Assembly (NCBI GenBank): GCA_016711505.1
Contig: JADJSV010000017.1
Span: 496,001 to 560,000 of the forward strand
Length of the DNA stretch: 64,000 nucleotides
Source of the DNA: Bacteroidota bacterium
GTDB lineage: Bacteria; Bacteroidota; Bacteroidia; AKYH767-A; 2013-40CM-41-45
Reading direction: 5' to 3'
Of the stretch, positions 44,366 through 52,533 are shown piece after piece. The position numbers and the translations under genes are program-made. The first letter of the stretch is position 1; every line of letters begins with the position of its first letter. The notes beneath the pieces were generated by a model. The model saw only the letters and a program-made list of their open reading frames with translations, did not search any database and was not told where the DNA came from.

Positions 44366-45608
44366 TCAATTTTTAATTACTTTTTTCGATTGCATCACTC
44401 CTCCGGATTGATTTTTAATCAGCAGAAAATAAATCCCGTCAGAAAAATCACTTGTATTTATTTTCACTGCATCACTCAAGGAATTTTTCAGTACAAGTTT
44501 ATAAACAATTTTTCCGTTTACATCAACAATTTCAATCAATCTGTTTTCTATTCCACTTTGCAAATTAAGAACCAATTCATTTGAAAATGGATTCGGATAA
44601 ACATTCCATACATCTTGTTCAACGATTGAAACTGCAGTCGGAAGCTAAGTAAACTCCCACCAGTCTTTCCGCGGAACAATGCTTCCATAATATCCCGTTC
44701 CTGCAAACACACGCCCGCTTGCTTTTTGTATAACAGGCGCAATGATTATCCCGGGATTAAATGCCGGACCAATTGCCCATGAATTTGTTGTTGCATCATA
44801 TACTCTGCATCCAGGCACTCCAACGAAACTTGGGAAAATTAATTCCGCCGATCACGTACAAATTATTTCCATCCGAAAAAACTCCCGCTTCTGCACGACC
44901 ACTTCCACCCATTGATGTAATTGCCGTCCAGCTATCGTTGTTGGGATCGTATTCATAAAAATCTGTATACGATGCAGACTGATCATCATTACCGCCTAAA
45001 CCGATGTATCCTTTGTTGCCAATAACAGATGCTACTGCATATGCTCGAGTCGGACCGGGCAGACTTGCTTTTTGTGTCCAGATATTTAAAGCCGGAGCAT
45101 ACTCGTAAAGATCATCGTATGTAGTTGTGAAGGAACCATTAGGTGTAACAACAAAAGTTTGTCCGGTGCCAACATATCCTTTGTTACCAATACAAAAGCT
45201 GACGGCTTCTTCCCTCTCAAAGCCTGGAAAGTCTGCCAACTGTGTCCATGTATCTGAAACCGGTTCGTACTCCCAGAAATCTTTCAGGTAACCATTGCCA
45301 TCATTTCCGGTTCCCATGTAAGCTTTATTGCCGATTGTAAATGCAGTGCATGCAGATCTGTTTCCTCCTGGAAAATCTCCTTTCTGTGTCCATGTATCCA
45401 AAGTCGGATCATATGCCCATACATCGTTGTATAAAAGTGAACCATCGTATCCACCCATAACATAGATCGTGTTGTTGATCGAAAACCCTGTGGCGAAAGT
45501 ACGCACAGTTCCGGGGAGGTTCTGACGTTGGGTCCATTGGGACAATGCCGGTTTTGAGAAAGATGCCAGCAATAGAATTAATGCAATTGATCGTATTAGA
45601 TTTTTCAT
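44366..45608 (-). pseudogene. Kelch-repeat T9SS protein, broken by a frameshift and a stop codon
   Basis: The first frame (44796-45608) encodes a signal peptide to 'PALSQ' and five Kelch repeats ('IYVMGGYDGSLLYNDVWAYD', 'YEPVSDTWTQLADFPG'). It runs out of frame near 44828 (one extra A). The sixth repeat ('CRVYDATTNSWAIGPAFNPG', 'VFAGTGYYGSIVPRKDWWEF') continues in another frame, then hits TAG at 44645-44647. After the stop, in the same frame, comes a full type A tail ('VWNVYPNPFSNELVL' ... 'GIYFLLIKNQSGGVMQSKKV'). Two independent lesions favour true decay here. Intact length would be about 410 residues. Confidence 0.8.
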
Positions 45609-45766
45609 GCGCGTGAATTATGGAATGTTAGAAATTGATTTGTTATTTGTACAAATCTCCAATGAATCTACGCTTAAGACAAGTTTTTCAGGTGGACAAA
45701 AGGTGGACACTGTTAGGAAAACCGTATTCTTCGGGTAAACAAAGCTCGATCTGGGTGAAAAAAGAT

Positions 45767-45854
45767 TTAACACTGAGTTCACTAAGTTTTTGTCATAAGA
45801 ACACAAGTGGTGAATATGTGTTCTTGTGACAAATTCTTAGTGGACTTAGTGTTA
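45767..45854. repeat. AACACTAAG-family hairpin
   Basis: The left arm 45767-45807 ('ttaacactgagttcactaag' ... 'acacaag') and right arm 45816-45854 ('gtgttcttgtgac' ... 'ggacttagtgttaa') pair over about 38 bases with few mismatches and a short loop. It lies eight bases beyond the stop codon of the gene at 45863 and ends with an A-run (read as U on the minus strand), so it probably terminates that gene. Confidence 0.75.
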
Positions 45855-45862
45855 AAAAAAAA

Positions 45863-46909
45863 TTACTTCCCGAATTTCACAAATTCACTTCCATTGTATT
45901 TATAAACCCCCGCATTATCCGTCGCAACCCAAATTCCTCCGGAATTATCCTTATAAATTGAAACCGGTAAAACTTTTACTTCGCCATCCATAACAATGTA
46001 GTTAGTAAGATCTTCGCCATTATAATTCCAAACACCTTCATTGTAATTCGTCATCCATAAATTTTCCTTGTCGATTACTGCTGATGTATAATATGGCAGA
46101 ACCATTTTTGATTTCTGTTTCGATAAATCAATGGCGGGCAGTTTTTCATAGACCAGATCTGTTTTCGTTTTACTTGTACTGATTTTGTATTTGCTGATAA
46201 TATTACTGAACCGGAAAAAACCTTCATTATCTTCTAAGATCGAACGAACCGCAGGAACCCGACCGTCATCGAGTACTGACAATTCTTTTTCGTAGATCCA
46301 CTTCAATGATTCACCATCAAAACGGCAAACACCTTTTGATAATGTTCCGAACCAGATGTTGCTTTGCTTGTCCTTATAAATAGTATAAACGCCATGGGTT
46401 ATATCATGCTCCAAAGAGTCGATGTCAGAAAATTCGAGATGATGTAAAGTTTCGCCATCATATCTGTAAGCGCCAAGGACATCGCCATTACCTTTAAACC
46501 AAAGTTCATCTTCTTGCAATTTCCATTGACTCATCATAGATTTGACAGGAGATAATGAAACAAATTTTTCGCCATCGAATTTTGAAACTCCGATTGGTGT
46601 ATCGAAAAAAATATTTCCGGATTTATCTTCCTGAATTCCTCTGATCCTGTTTTCGATTAACCCATCTTTGTCTGTGTACTGCTTTATAATTTTTCCATCC
46701 CAACAATAAACTCCGGTTCCATTGCTGCCAAACCAGTAATTATTTTTCTTGTCCTGGAAAATTACCCAAATGGATTTATCAATTTGCTGAACAGTGCTGC
46801 CAATTATTTTTGCAGTTGCAGATTGGCCTTCAGCGTTTTTATTTTGCCCGTTGCAAGATGATATCAATATGCTAAGTAGAAATATTGAATTGAAAATTGA
46901 TTTGATCAT
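45863..46909 (-). CDS. Two-component-regulator-propeller-like lipoprotein
   Basis: 348 residues from ATG 46909, which gives a lipoprotein signal ('LLSILISSCNGQ'); the open frame extends upstream to 47005 but without a signal in front. Repeats of the type 'D..G..WFGS...G...w.G' ('KNNYWFGSNGTGVYCWDG', 'KQSNIWFGTLSKGVCRFDG', 'SGGIWVATDNAGVYKYNG') are the propeller units normally found in the sensor part of hybrid two-component systems. Here there is no kinase, so it is a stand-alone propeller lipoprotein. Confidence 0.82.
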   Translation of the reverse strand: MIKSIFNSIFLLSILISSCNGQNKNAEGQSATAKIIGSTVQQIDKSIWVIFQDKKNNYWFGSNGTGVYCWDGKIIKQYTDKDGLIENRIRGIQEDKSGNIFFDTPIGVSKFDGEKFVSLSPVKSMMSQWKLQEDELWFKGNGDVLGAYRYDGETLHHLEFSDIDSLEHDITHGVYTIYKDKQSNIWFGTLSKGVCRFDGESLKWIYEKELSVLDDGRVPAVRSILEDNEGFFRFSNIISKYKISTSKTKTDLVYEKLPAIDLSKQKSKMVLPYYTSAVIDKENLWMTNYNEGVWNYNGEDLTNYIVMDGEVKVLPVSIYKDNSGGIWVATDNAGVYKYNGSEFVKFGK

Positions 46910-46950
46910 TCTCAAACTTACTGAAAATAATTTGCTTGCGGTAAATTTTT

Positions 46951-47035
46951 TTAACACTAAGAACACTGAGTTTTTAGCACAAGAGCACAGAAAAATCTGC
47001 GCCAAATCTGCGGAATCTGCGAGATCTTCGGGAGA
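46951..47035. repeat. Single arms of the AACACTAAG and CTGCG repeat families, fused
   Basis: 'ttaacactaagaacactgag' (46951 on) with 'cacaagagcaca' is one arm of the AACACTAAG family. It is followed at about 46994 by 'aatctgcgccaaatctgcgg', which resembles the left arm of the 25075-25175 hairpin. No complementary arms lie nearby. This looks like a junction between two repeat elements upstream of the propeller lipoprotein. Confidence 0.5.
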
Positions 47036-47054
47036 AAAATAATTACGCTTAAAA

Positions 47055-47190
47055 TATTTCCCGCAGAATTGCGCAGAACACGCAGAAAATCCGCAGAGAT
47101 CCCTACGGGATTAATTTAAAATTAAATAAAAATACCTCGCAGAGGTTTCTGCGGATTTTCTGCGTGTTCTGCGCAATTCTGCGGGAAATA
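47055..47190. repeat. Perfect 43-base inverted repeat (CTGCG family)
   Basis: Arms 47055-47097 and 47148-47190 are exact reverse complements with a 50-base loop. The outer ~20 bases of each arm ('tatttcccgcagaattgcgc') are identical to the inner part of the hairpin at 25737-25834. Confidence 0.85.
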
Positions 47191-47205
47191 AAACATAGTT
47201 GCACG

Positions 47206-47238
47206 AAAAAAAAGGCCGGGAACAATCACCCGGCCTTT
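47206..47238 (-). terminator. Rho-independent terminator
   Basis: AAAGGCCGGG and CCCGGCCTTT pair perfectly around an eight-base loop. The minus strand ends with a long U-run. It lies about 30 bases beyond the stop codon of the ELWxxDGT-repeat gene. Confidence 0.9.
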
Positions 47239-47269
47239 CGTCAAAAATATACTATAACCTTCATTCAAA

Positions 47270-48991
47270 TTAATTTCGATTAATCACAAGTCGGTCGCTT
47301 ACGAGTTGATTGGAACTGCGGATCTCTACTATGTAAAATCCGTTGGAGAGTGATGTTGGGATATTAAGAACTACCGATGAAAAATTATCTGCACCTAGCT
47401 TTGTTGAATAAACTAATTTTCCTGTAACATCTACGATACTCACCATTGCACCACGAAGATCAAATTCATTCGATCTGATAGTGATCTTATCTGATGCCGG
47501 ATTCGGATAACATGAAATGTATTTGTTGCTTTTGGTTTCTGTAACCCCAACTCCTGCCCCACCTGGAAGAACTGTTGGAGTCAAACGAAACAGAAAAGTA
47601 TCGAATAGTTGATTAATACGAACTATTGTATCTGAACCATAGAATACGAAATCATTTCCCAATGGAATTATTTTAGTTCGTGGTTGCGCTATCGGATAGA
47701 TCACTGTATTGTTGCGTGTACCATTTGTCTGAACTAATCTTGTTGTCTGATCCATACCGCCATCAGGATACCAGCTCATTGCAAAAAATAAATTATCATT
47801 ATAGATTGCCGGATATTTTACTTGGAATGGTACTACATCTTGCACGCCGAATGACCATGCTGAGCCTGCAGTCGTTCCGTCTGTCTGTGCTAATCCTGTT
47901 GAATCATTATCGGCTCCATTGAAGTAAATATAATTTCCTAAAGTCACCATTGCAGTTCTGACCAATAAACCATTGTTCATCGTAACCTGAGTTGTGCCTG
48001 CAACTGATCCATCACTTTTCCATAGCTCTCCACCAAATCCGGCATCATAAGATTCGAAATAAAATACTCCATTCAAATCGACTGCTGCATCCTCAGCATC
48101 ATATGGAAACAATGTTGTTTCTATTCTGAAAGTTCCTGCAGCGGTTCCATCAGTACGCCACCAATGTCTTTGTGCTGCACCAATTCCACCGGCATCATCA
48201 CCCTGGAAATAGAGTAATCCACCTGCCACTGTAAAATGCGGATGAATCGATGAAGTACCTGTACCGTCATCAAAAATTCCACGTACTCCCGGAATTATAT
48301 CACTTACTAATTGTGTTCCTGCTGAAGTTCCATCTGTACAATAAAGTTCCCAGCCATGTGTGCCATCTGTTGCAGTGAAATATAATTTGCCATGATATTC
48401 AGTGAGGAAAGATGGATTTGATGAAACTGTTCCCGGATTGAGATCAATTACTTCTTGTGTTCCGCCTGTCGTTCCATCTGTTACCCATAGTTCATTTCCA
48501 TTTGTCAGATTACCTGCATTCATATAAAGCAAGTTATTCATTTCACAAAAATCGGGAACTTTATAATCAGTAAAATCCCAACCTATCAGTCCCGGATTGA
48601 ATTCATAAAGCATATTTGTTCCTGCATTTGTCGCATCACTCACCCATAATTCCATTCCATGAATTCCATCATCAGCATAAAAATATAGTTTGTCTTTATA
48701 AACGTGGTTTTCGTATTTCAACCCATCTGCTCCTGCTTGAGTCATGGAACTAAAGAGATCCGACGCGAAATTCGGGTTGATATCTTTTACCAATGCCGTT
48801 CCAGCCGGTGTACCATCAGTAGCCCATAGTTCGTATTCCCATTGAAGCGCACCTTCCTGACCATAGATAACTTTTCCGTTTACTGATTTCATACTGGGCC
48901 CATCAACTTTAGCAGGTACTATGATCGATACCTGACTGAAAGCCGGTGAAACTGAAATGCAAATCAGAATTATATATAGAATTCTTTTCAT
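47270..48991 (-). CDS. ELWxxDGT-repeat protein with T9SS type A sorting domain
   Basis: The 573-residue product has a signal peptide to 'SPAFSQ' and about eight repeats of the ELWxxDGTxxGT type ('YELWATDGTPAGTALVKDIN', 'NELWVTDGTTGGTQEVIDLN', 'GELWKSDGSVAGTTQVTM'), a propeller-forming motif. It ends in a type A tail ('ISCYPNPASDKITIRSNEFD', 'LSNGFYIVEIRSSNQLVSDR'). It is probably a surface or secreted propeller. Its tail closely resembles that of the protein at 42948. Confidence 0.9.
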   Translation of the reverse strand: MKRILYIILICISVSPAFSQVSIIVPAKVDGPSMKSVNGKVIYGQEGALQWEYELWATDGTPAGTALVKDINPNFASDLFSSMTQAGADGLKYENHVYKDKLYFYADDGIHGMELWVSDATNAGTNMLYEFNPGLIGWDFTDYKVPDFCEMNNLLYMNAGNLTNGNELWVTDGTTGGTQEVIDLNPGTVSSNPSFLTEYHGKLYFTATDGTHGWELYCTDGTSAGTQLVSDIIPGVRGIFDDGTGTSSIHPHFTVAGGLLYFQGDDAGGIGAAQRHWWRTDGTAAGTFRIETTLFPYDAEDAAVDLNGVFYFESYDAGFGGELWKSDGSVAGTTQVTMNNGLLVRTAMVTLGNYIYFNGADNDSTGLAQTDGTTAGSAWSFGVQDVVPFQVKYPAIYNDNLFFAMSWYPDGGMDQTTRLVQTNGTRNNTVIYPIAQPRTKIIPLGNDFVFYGSDTIVRINQLFDTFLFRLTPTVLPGGAGVGVTETKSNKYISCYPNPASDKITIRSNEFDLRGAMVSIVDVTGKLVYSTKLGADNFSSVVLNIPTSLSNGFYIVEIRSSNQLVSDRLVINRN

Positions 48992-49036
48992 CGTGGATTT
49001 AATCTTTAGAAATTAAAATATGTTTGTCTGTTTAAA

Positions 49037-50452
49037 TTACCTGTTCAGAGTGATCTTCTTCACTACCGTATTTTTTCCGGTATTCATTTTCAGAAAATAA
49101 ATTCCTGATGGTTGTGATGAAAGATCCAATTCATTTCCTGAGATCTCAGCAGGAATTTCTTCACCAATTAAATTATATACTCTGAAATTCAAGATCGGAT
49201 TTTCAATTGAATGAAGAGTGACCTTTCCTGTCGTAGGATTCGGGTAAATTTGAATATTTACTTGTGAATTCGCTTCATCTATTCCGGCATTCAATGGTGT
49301 GTGAAATGATCTCGATTCATTATAGCCATAAAATTCTCCGCCAAAAATAAACGAGTTCAATGAATCTGCTGTACTTCTGATGTTGTAATATCCATTACCA
49401 AATTGACAACAGATACCTCCGCCTGCATCTGTATTGATCACAAATGTGTAGCAAGAATTTGGATTTAAATTCCAGTTGTATGTATAGAAATTATTATTAA
49501 GAAAAACACCCGCCGGACTTGATGCAACTGTATCTTCGTTCTCGTCAAGTAATTTCCACGATGTACGTGAATATGTTCTTAGAAGATTAAGATCTAATGT
49601 CAGGTTGAAATCCGGTGCTTCCGGTGCAAGTGTAAGTGTAGCCTCCTGCGTATTTCCTACAGTATATGTTTCTGAAGGAACAATAACATTGAATTCATAT
49701 TCTACTCCTTCAACCAGATTCACAGTTTCAAATGTTACATCTTCCGTTGCATCCTGTGCAAGATTTCCGGTCCAGTTTTTACTTTGAAGTACAACACCAT
49801 TTGCACTGACTTCAACAGTTGCAGCTGTCATAGGAGTTGAACCCTGATTATATATACGCGTAACCGGATGTTCGCCATCGCAAAACTGACGGTCTTCTGT
49901 ATCATATAAAGTTGCATCTATTGCTCCGTTATCAAATGGTAGCGGACAAAGTGCTTTCCAGCTTTGTAGAAATCCTTCATACGTTGTGCCCATTGGAATT
50001 CTTACACCATTAGTTGATCCCGGACAGTGTACGAATAATGTTGGATAACCATTCATAACATAGTTACTCTGAACTGCAGATCCTTGTCCGTATGGTCCGA
50101 TGATAGGATACGGCGTTGTTGCAATCCAGTTTCCCATTGCTTGCAGACCCGCACCTGATAGGTTAGCCATACTACTTGTAGGATCGCCATCAACAAAGAT
50201 GATAAAGAGGTCATCTGTTCCTTCGGGACCGAATTCATGGTAAAGTTTTTCCATAATGCCGGTAATATGAAAATCCCAGCAAGGAGCGCACCAGTTAGCG
50301 CTGATATCTACCAAAACCGTTTTTCCGGTATTTACAATGGAATCGATGTTGTAAGTGTTTCCATCTATGCCCGTCGCAATCCAGTTTTGATTCTGTGCAC
50401 CGGCATTCAGACTTGTTAATACAAGAATGAAGAATGATAATTTTTTGATCAT
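49037..50452 (-). CDS. Thioredoxin-domain protein with T9SS type A sorting domain
   Basis: The 471-residue product has a signal peptide to 'NAGAQ', an N-terminal TlpA/thioredoxin-like domain with active site 'WCAPC' (Cys55 and Cys58), a central beta-sandwich ('FNVIVPSETYTVGNTQEATL') and a type A tail ('VNIQIYPNPTTGKVTLHSIE', 'QPSGIYFLKMNTGKNTVVKK'). A redox-active CxxC on a T9SS cargo suggests disulfide chemistry at the surface or on other secreted proteins, but activity is not shown by the sequence. Confidence 0.88.
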   Translation of the reverse strand: MIKKLSFFILVLTSLNAGAQNQNWIATGIDGNTYNIDSIVNTGKTVLVDISANWCAPCWDFHITGIMEKLYHEFGPEGTDDLFIIFVDGDPTSSMANLSGAGLQAMGNWIATTPYPIIGPYGQGSAVQSNYVMNGYPTLFVHCPGSTNGVRIPMGTTYEGFLQSWKALCPLPFDNGAIDATLYDTEDRQFCDGEHPVTRIYNQGSTPMTAATVEVSANGVVLQSKNWTGNLAQDATEDVTFETVNLVEGVEYEFNVIVPSETYTVGNTQEATLTLAPEAPDFNLTLDLNLLRTYSRTSWKLLDENEDTVASSPAGVFLNNNFYTYNWNLNPNSCYTFVINTDAGGGICCQFGNGYYNIRSTADSLNSFIFGGEFYGYNESRSFHTPLNAGIDEANSQVNIQIYPNPTTGKVTLHSIENPILNFRVYNLIGEEIPAEISGNELDLSSQPSGIYFLKMNTGKNTVVKKITLNR

Positions 50453-50548
50453 GACAATTTATTTCTAGGGTTTAGGGAAATCAAACATAGACAATTGAAT
50501 CATGGCAAAAAATGGGGAATGTACAGGCGTAGGGGTTTGTTTATCCGA

Positions 50549-50678
50549 CGTGCTAGTTGCGCAGGACTAGTTGCGCAGGATCTGAAGATCCTGTGCTAGC
50601 GAGCTGTGGATTTTTAATCCACAGCTGCGCAGGATCTGTGATCCTGGTAAGCGAGCTGTGGATTTTCAATCCACATCA
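50549..50678. repeat. REP-like hairpin array, left flank of the RAYT gene
   Basis: Two hairpin types alternate: A = 'CAGGATCTgaAGATCCTG' and B = 'AGCTGTGGATTttTAATCCACAGCT' in pieces (A-B-A-B). The last B hairpin runs into the stop codon of the transposase at 50676. The right flank (51380-51510) has the same modules in inverted order. Confidence 0.8.
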
Positions 50679-51287
50679 AAGCCTAAAAAAATCATAATCC
50701 GATGATGTCACCACAGGCGGTGTCAAACACTCCACCTTTACCAAAGAAGAAAGTCCATAATAATCGCGTGCAGAACTATGAAGATAGTCCTGTTCATTAC
50801 AAACGATTTTTCCGGCAACAGGATTGTTATGTATATATTTTAATTTCTGCCATGTAAATTTTTCTGAATATACCTCTATTGCATGATTTCCATCCTGCCA
50901 TACTTTGAAAAATTGTGTCTTCGGATGCGTTTTTGCGGCAAAACCAAATTTATCAATGAGCCATTTGCGTCTACTTTCCTTTTCGTTAAGTATAACATCA
51001 ATACACTTCTTACTGGTAAATTTTTTAAAATCCCGAACTACATCTGATAGTTGAATACCTTCATCAGTATTGGTCAATAAATGAAGATGACTAGGCATTA
51101 AACACCATCCATAACAATGGAGGCCTTTGTTTTCAATGCAATAGTTTAGAGAGTCTGTTATGACTTCCATTAAAGCCGGTCTTGTGAATAAATCAATCCA
51201 CTCTACGACTGTCATTGTGAGAAAATATGATTTATCTTTTTTTATATTATATCGATGTCCTGTTTGCATGATTGATTTGTTTATCAT
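50676..51287 (-). CDS. REP-associated tyrosine transposase (Y1/HUH, RAYT-like)
   Basis: The 203-residue protein belongs to the Y1 transposase group: HUH motif 'MPSHLHLL' (His67 and His69) and the C-terminal helix 'LKYIHNNPVAGKIV', which carries the candidate catalytic Tyr. RAYT proteins cut single-stranded DNA at REP hairpins and are thought to spread them without moving themselves. Here the gene is embedded between inverted REP-like arrays that abut its stop codon, the classical RAYT layout. An ATG at 51269 ('MQTGHRYNIKKDKS') is an alternative start. Confidence 0.9.
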   Translation of the reverse strand: MINKSIMQTGHRYNIKKDKSYFLTMTVVEWIDLFTRPALMEVITDSLNYCIENKGLHCYGWCLMPSHLHLLTNTDEGIQLSDVVRDFKKFTSKKCIDVILNEKESRRKWLIDKFGFAAKTHPKTQFFKVWQDGNHAIEVYSEKFTWQKLKYIHNNPVAGKIVCNEQDYLHSSARDYYGLSSLVKVECLTPPVVTSSDYDFFRL

Positions 51288-51379
51288 GCAAAAATAAACT
51301 GTCTTTACATTGGGAAAACATGGGAAGCGGAGATACTACTTTTAATATACACTATTTATTAAGAGAATTAGTGTTTTTA

Positions 51380-51510
51380 ATGTGGATTAAAAATCCACAG
51401 CTCGGTTGCACAGGATCACAGATCCTGCGCAGCGGTGAATCCTACAGCTCGCTAGCACAGGATCACAGATCCTGCGCAGTGGAGGATCCTTCGCAGCAAC
51501 TTAATTTAAA
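51380..51510. repeat. REP-like hairpin array, right flank of the RAYT gene
   Basis: Starting 'atgtggattaaaaatccaca', it contains hairpin B then two copies of A ('caggatcacagatcctg') separated by 'cagctcgctag'-type linkers, ending 'ggaggatccttcgcag'. The first ~50 bases are nearly the reverse complement of 50627-50676, so the two flanks face each other across the transposase. Confidence 0.8.
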
Positions 51511-51527
51511 TTTTCAAAATCAAAAAC

Positions 51528-52406
51528 TTAAAGCATAAGCTTTAATTCTTTCGCTGTTTTTTCATCACAGAGCAGGTAATTATAATAATCACTCTTCTTT
51601 ATATGATCCGTTTGATGAATACCTTTATTTTCATCAATGTTAAAATACAAATAACCCATTCCTTCAGTCAGTTTTTCAACTTTTGCTCCGATCTCATTGT
51701 TGAGAATTTCTATCAACATCGTCGGACGAAACTCTTTCAAATAATCCGAAAAGCCTTCAAGCACTTCCGGTTCATGCGTCTCAACATCTATCTTCATGAG
51801 ATCGATACGAGGAATTTTATTTTCTCTTATATAATTATTCAATGTGATCGTTTCTATTTCAACTTTTTCAACTTTTATGGAAGAAGGCAGATAATTGAAA
51901 TTGACCGTTACCGACAAAATATGCTCCGCATTGGTATCATAGATAAATGCTTTACCGGCAAAATTAGAAACGGCCTTATCGACACAAACTACATCGTACG
52001 AATTCAATGCGACATTTTGCTTCAGCTTTTCAAAAACTCTTTGTACAGGTTCAAATGCATAAACTTTCGAATCCGGATTCACTGCTTTTGCTATAAGAGA
52101 AAATATTCCAGTATTTGCACCAAGATCCAAAACATATTCTGAACGTTCACACAACTTCAGCCACAAACCAATTGACTCCTTCTCCCAGCCATTCTTTAAT
52201 CCACTCCAGAAAATTTCATTCTCGATCATGAAACCATAATGATTTAACTTGAAAGACTTTTTATTTCCTGCATCAACTTTGAAAACTCCTTTAAATGGTA
52301 AATGCTTATAAACTTTTTCGCCGGGATGAAATACGTTTTTTATCAAATAAAATAATTGTTTTTTAAAAGGTATCAAGTGATAAACTGATTTAATTATTTC
52401 TTTCAT
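51528..52406 (-). CDS. FkbM-family methyltransferase
   Basis: The 292-residue protein has the FkbM SAM-binding core: motif I 'YVLDLGANTGIFSLIAKAV' (~92-110), 'KVYAFEPVQRVFEKLKQNV', and the family hallmark 'IPRIDLMKIDVETHEPEVLE' followed by 'RPTMLIEILNN'. FkbM-type enzymes O-methylate sugars or polyketides. In Bacteroidota they commonly modify surface glycans, but no glycan cluster lies here. It ends next to the REP array. Confidence 0.88.
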   Translation of the reverse strand: MKEIIKSVYHLIPFKKQLFYLIKNVFHPGEKVYKHLPFKGVFKVDAGNKKSFKLNHYGFMIENEIFWSGLKNGWEKESIGLWLKLCERSEYVLDLGANTGIFSLIAKAVNPDSKVYAFEPVQRVFEKLKQNVALNSYDVVCVDKAVSNFAGKAFIYDTNAEHILSVTVNFNYLPSSIKVEKVEIETITLNNYIRENKIPRIDLMKIDVETHEPEVLEGFSDYLKEFRPTMLIEILNNEIGAKVEKLTEGMGYLYFNIDENKGIHQTDHIKKSDYYNYLLCDEKTAKELKLML

Positions 52407-52533
52407 TAGAACAGAAGTTAAGAATTTAAATGTAATAATTAATGAGATAAAATCGGGTACAATTAATTTTTCTTGTGAGGATCAACATAGCAGTAAAAAT
52501 AATTTTTATATTTCTGAAAATTCTGCTCATTCC

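Noticed and set aside
51603..52142. 179-codon plus-strand frame opposite the FkbM gene
   Set aside because: It is the shadow of a well-supported methyltransferase; its composition (Phe/Ile/Arg-rich) is that of an antisense frame.
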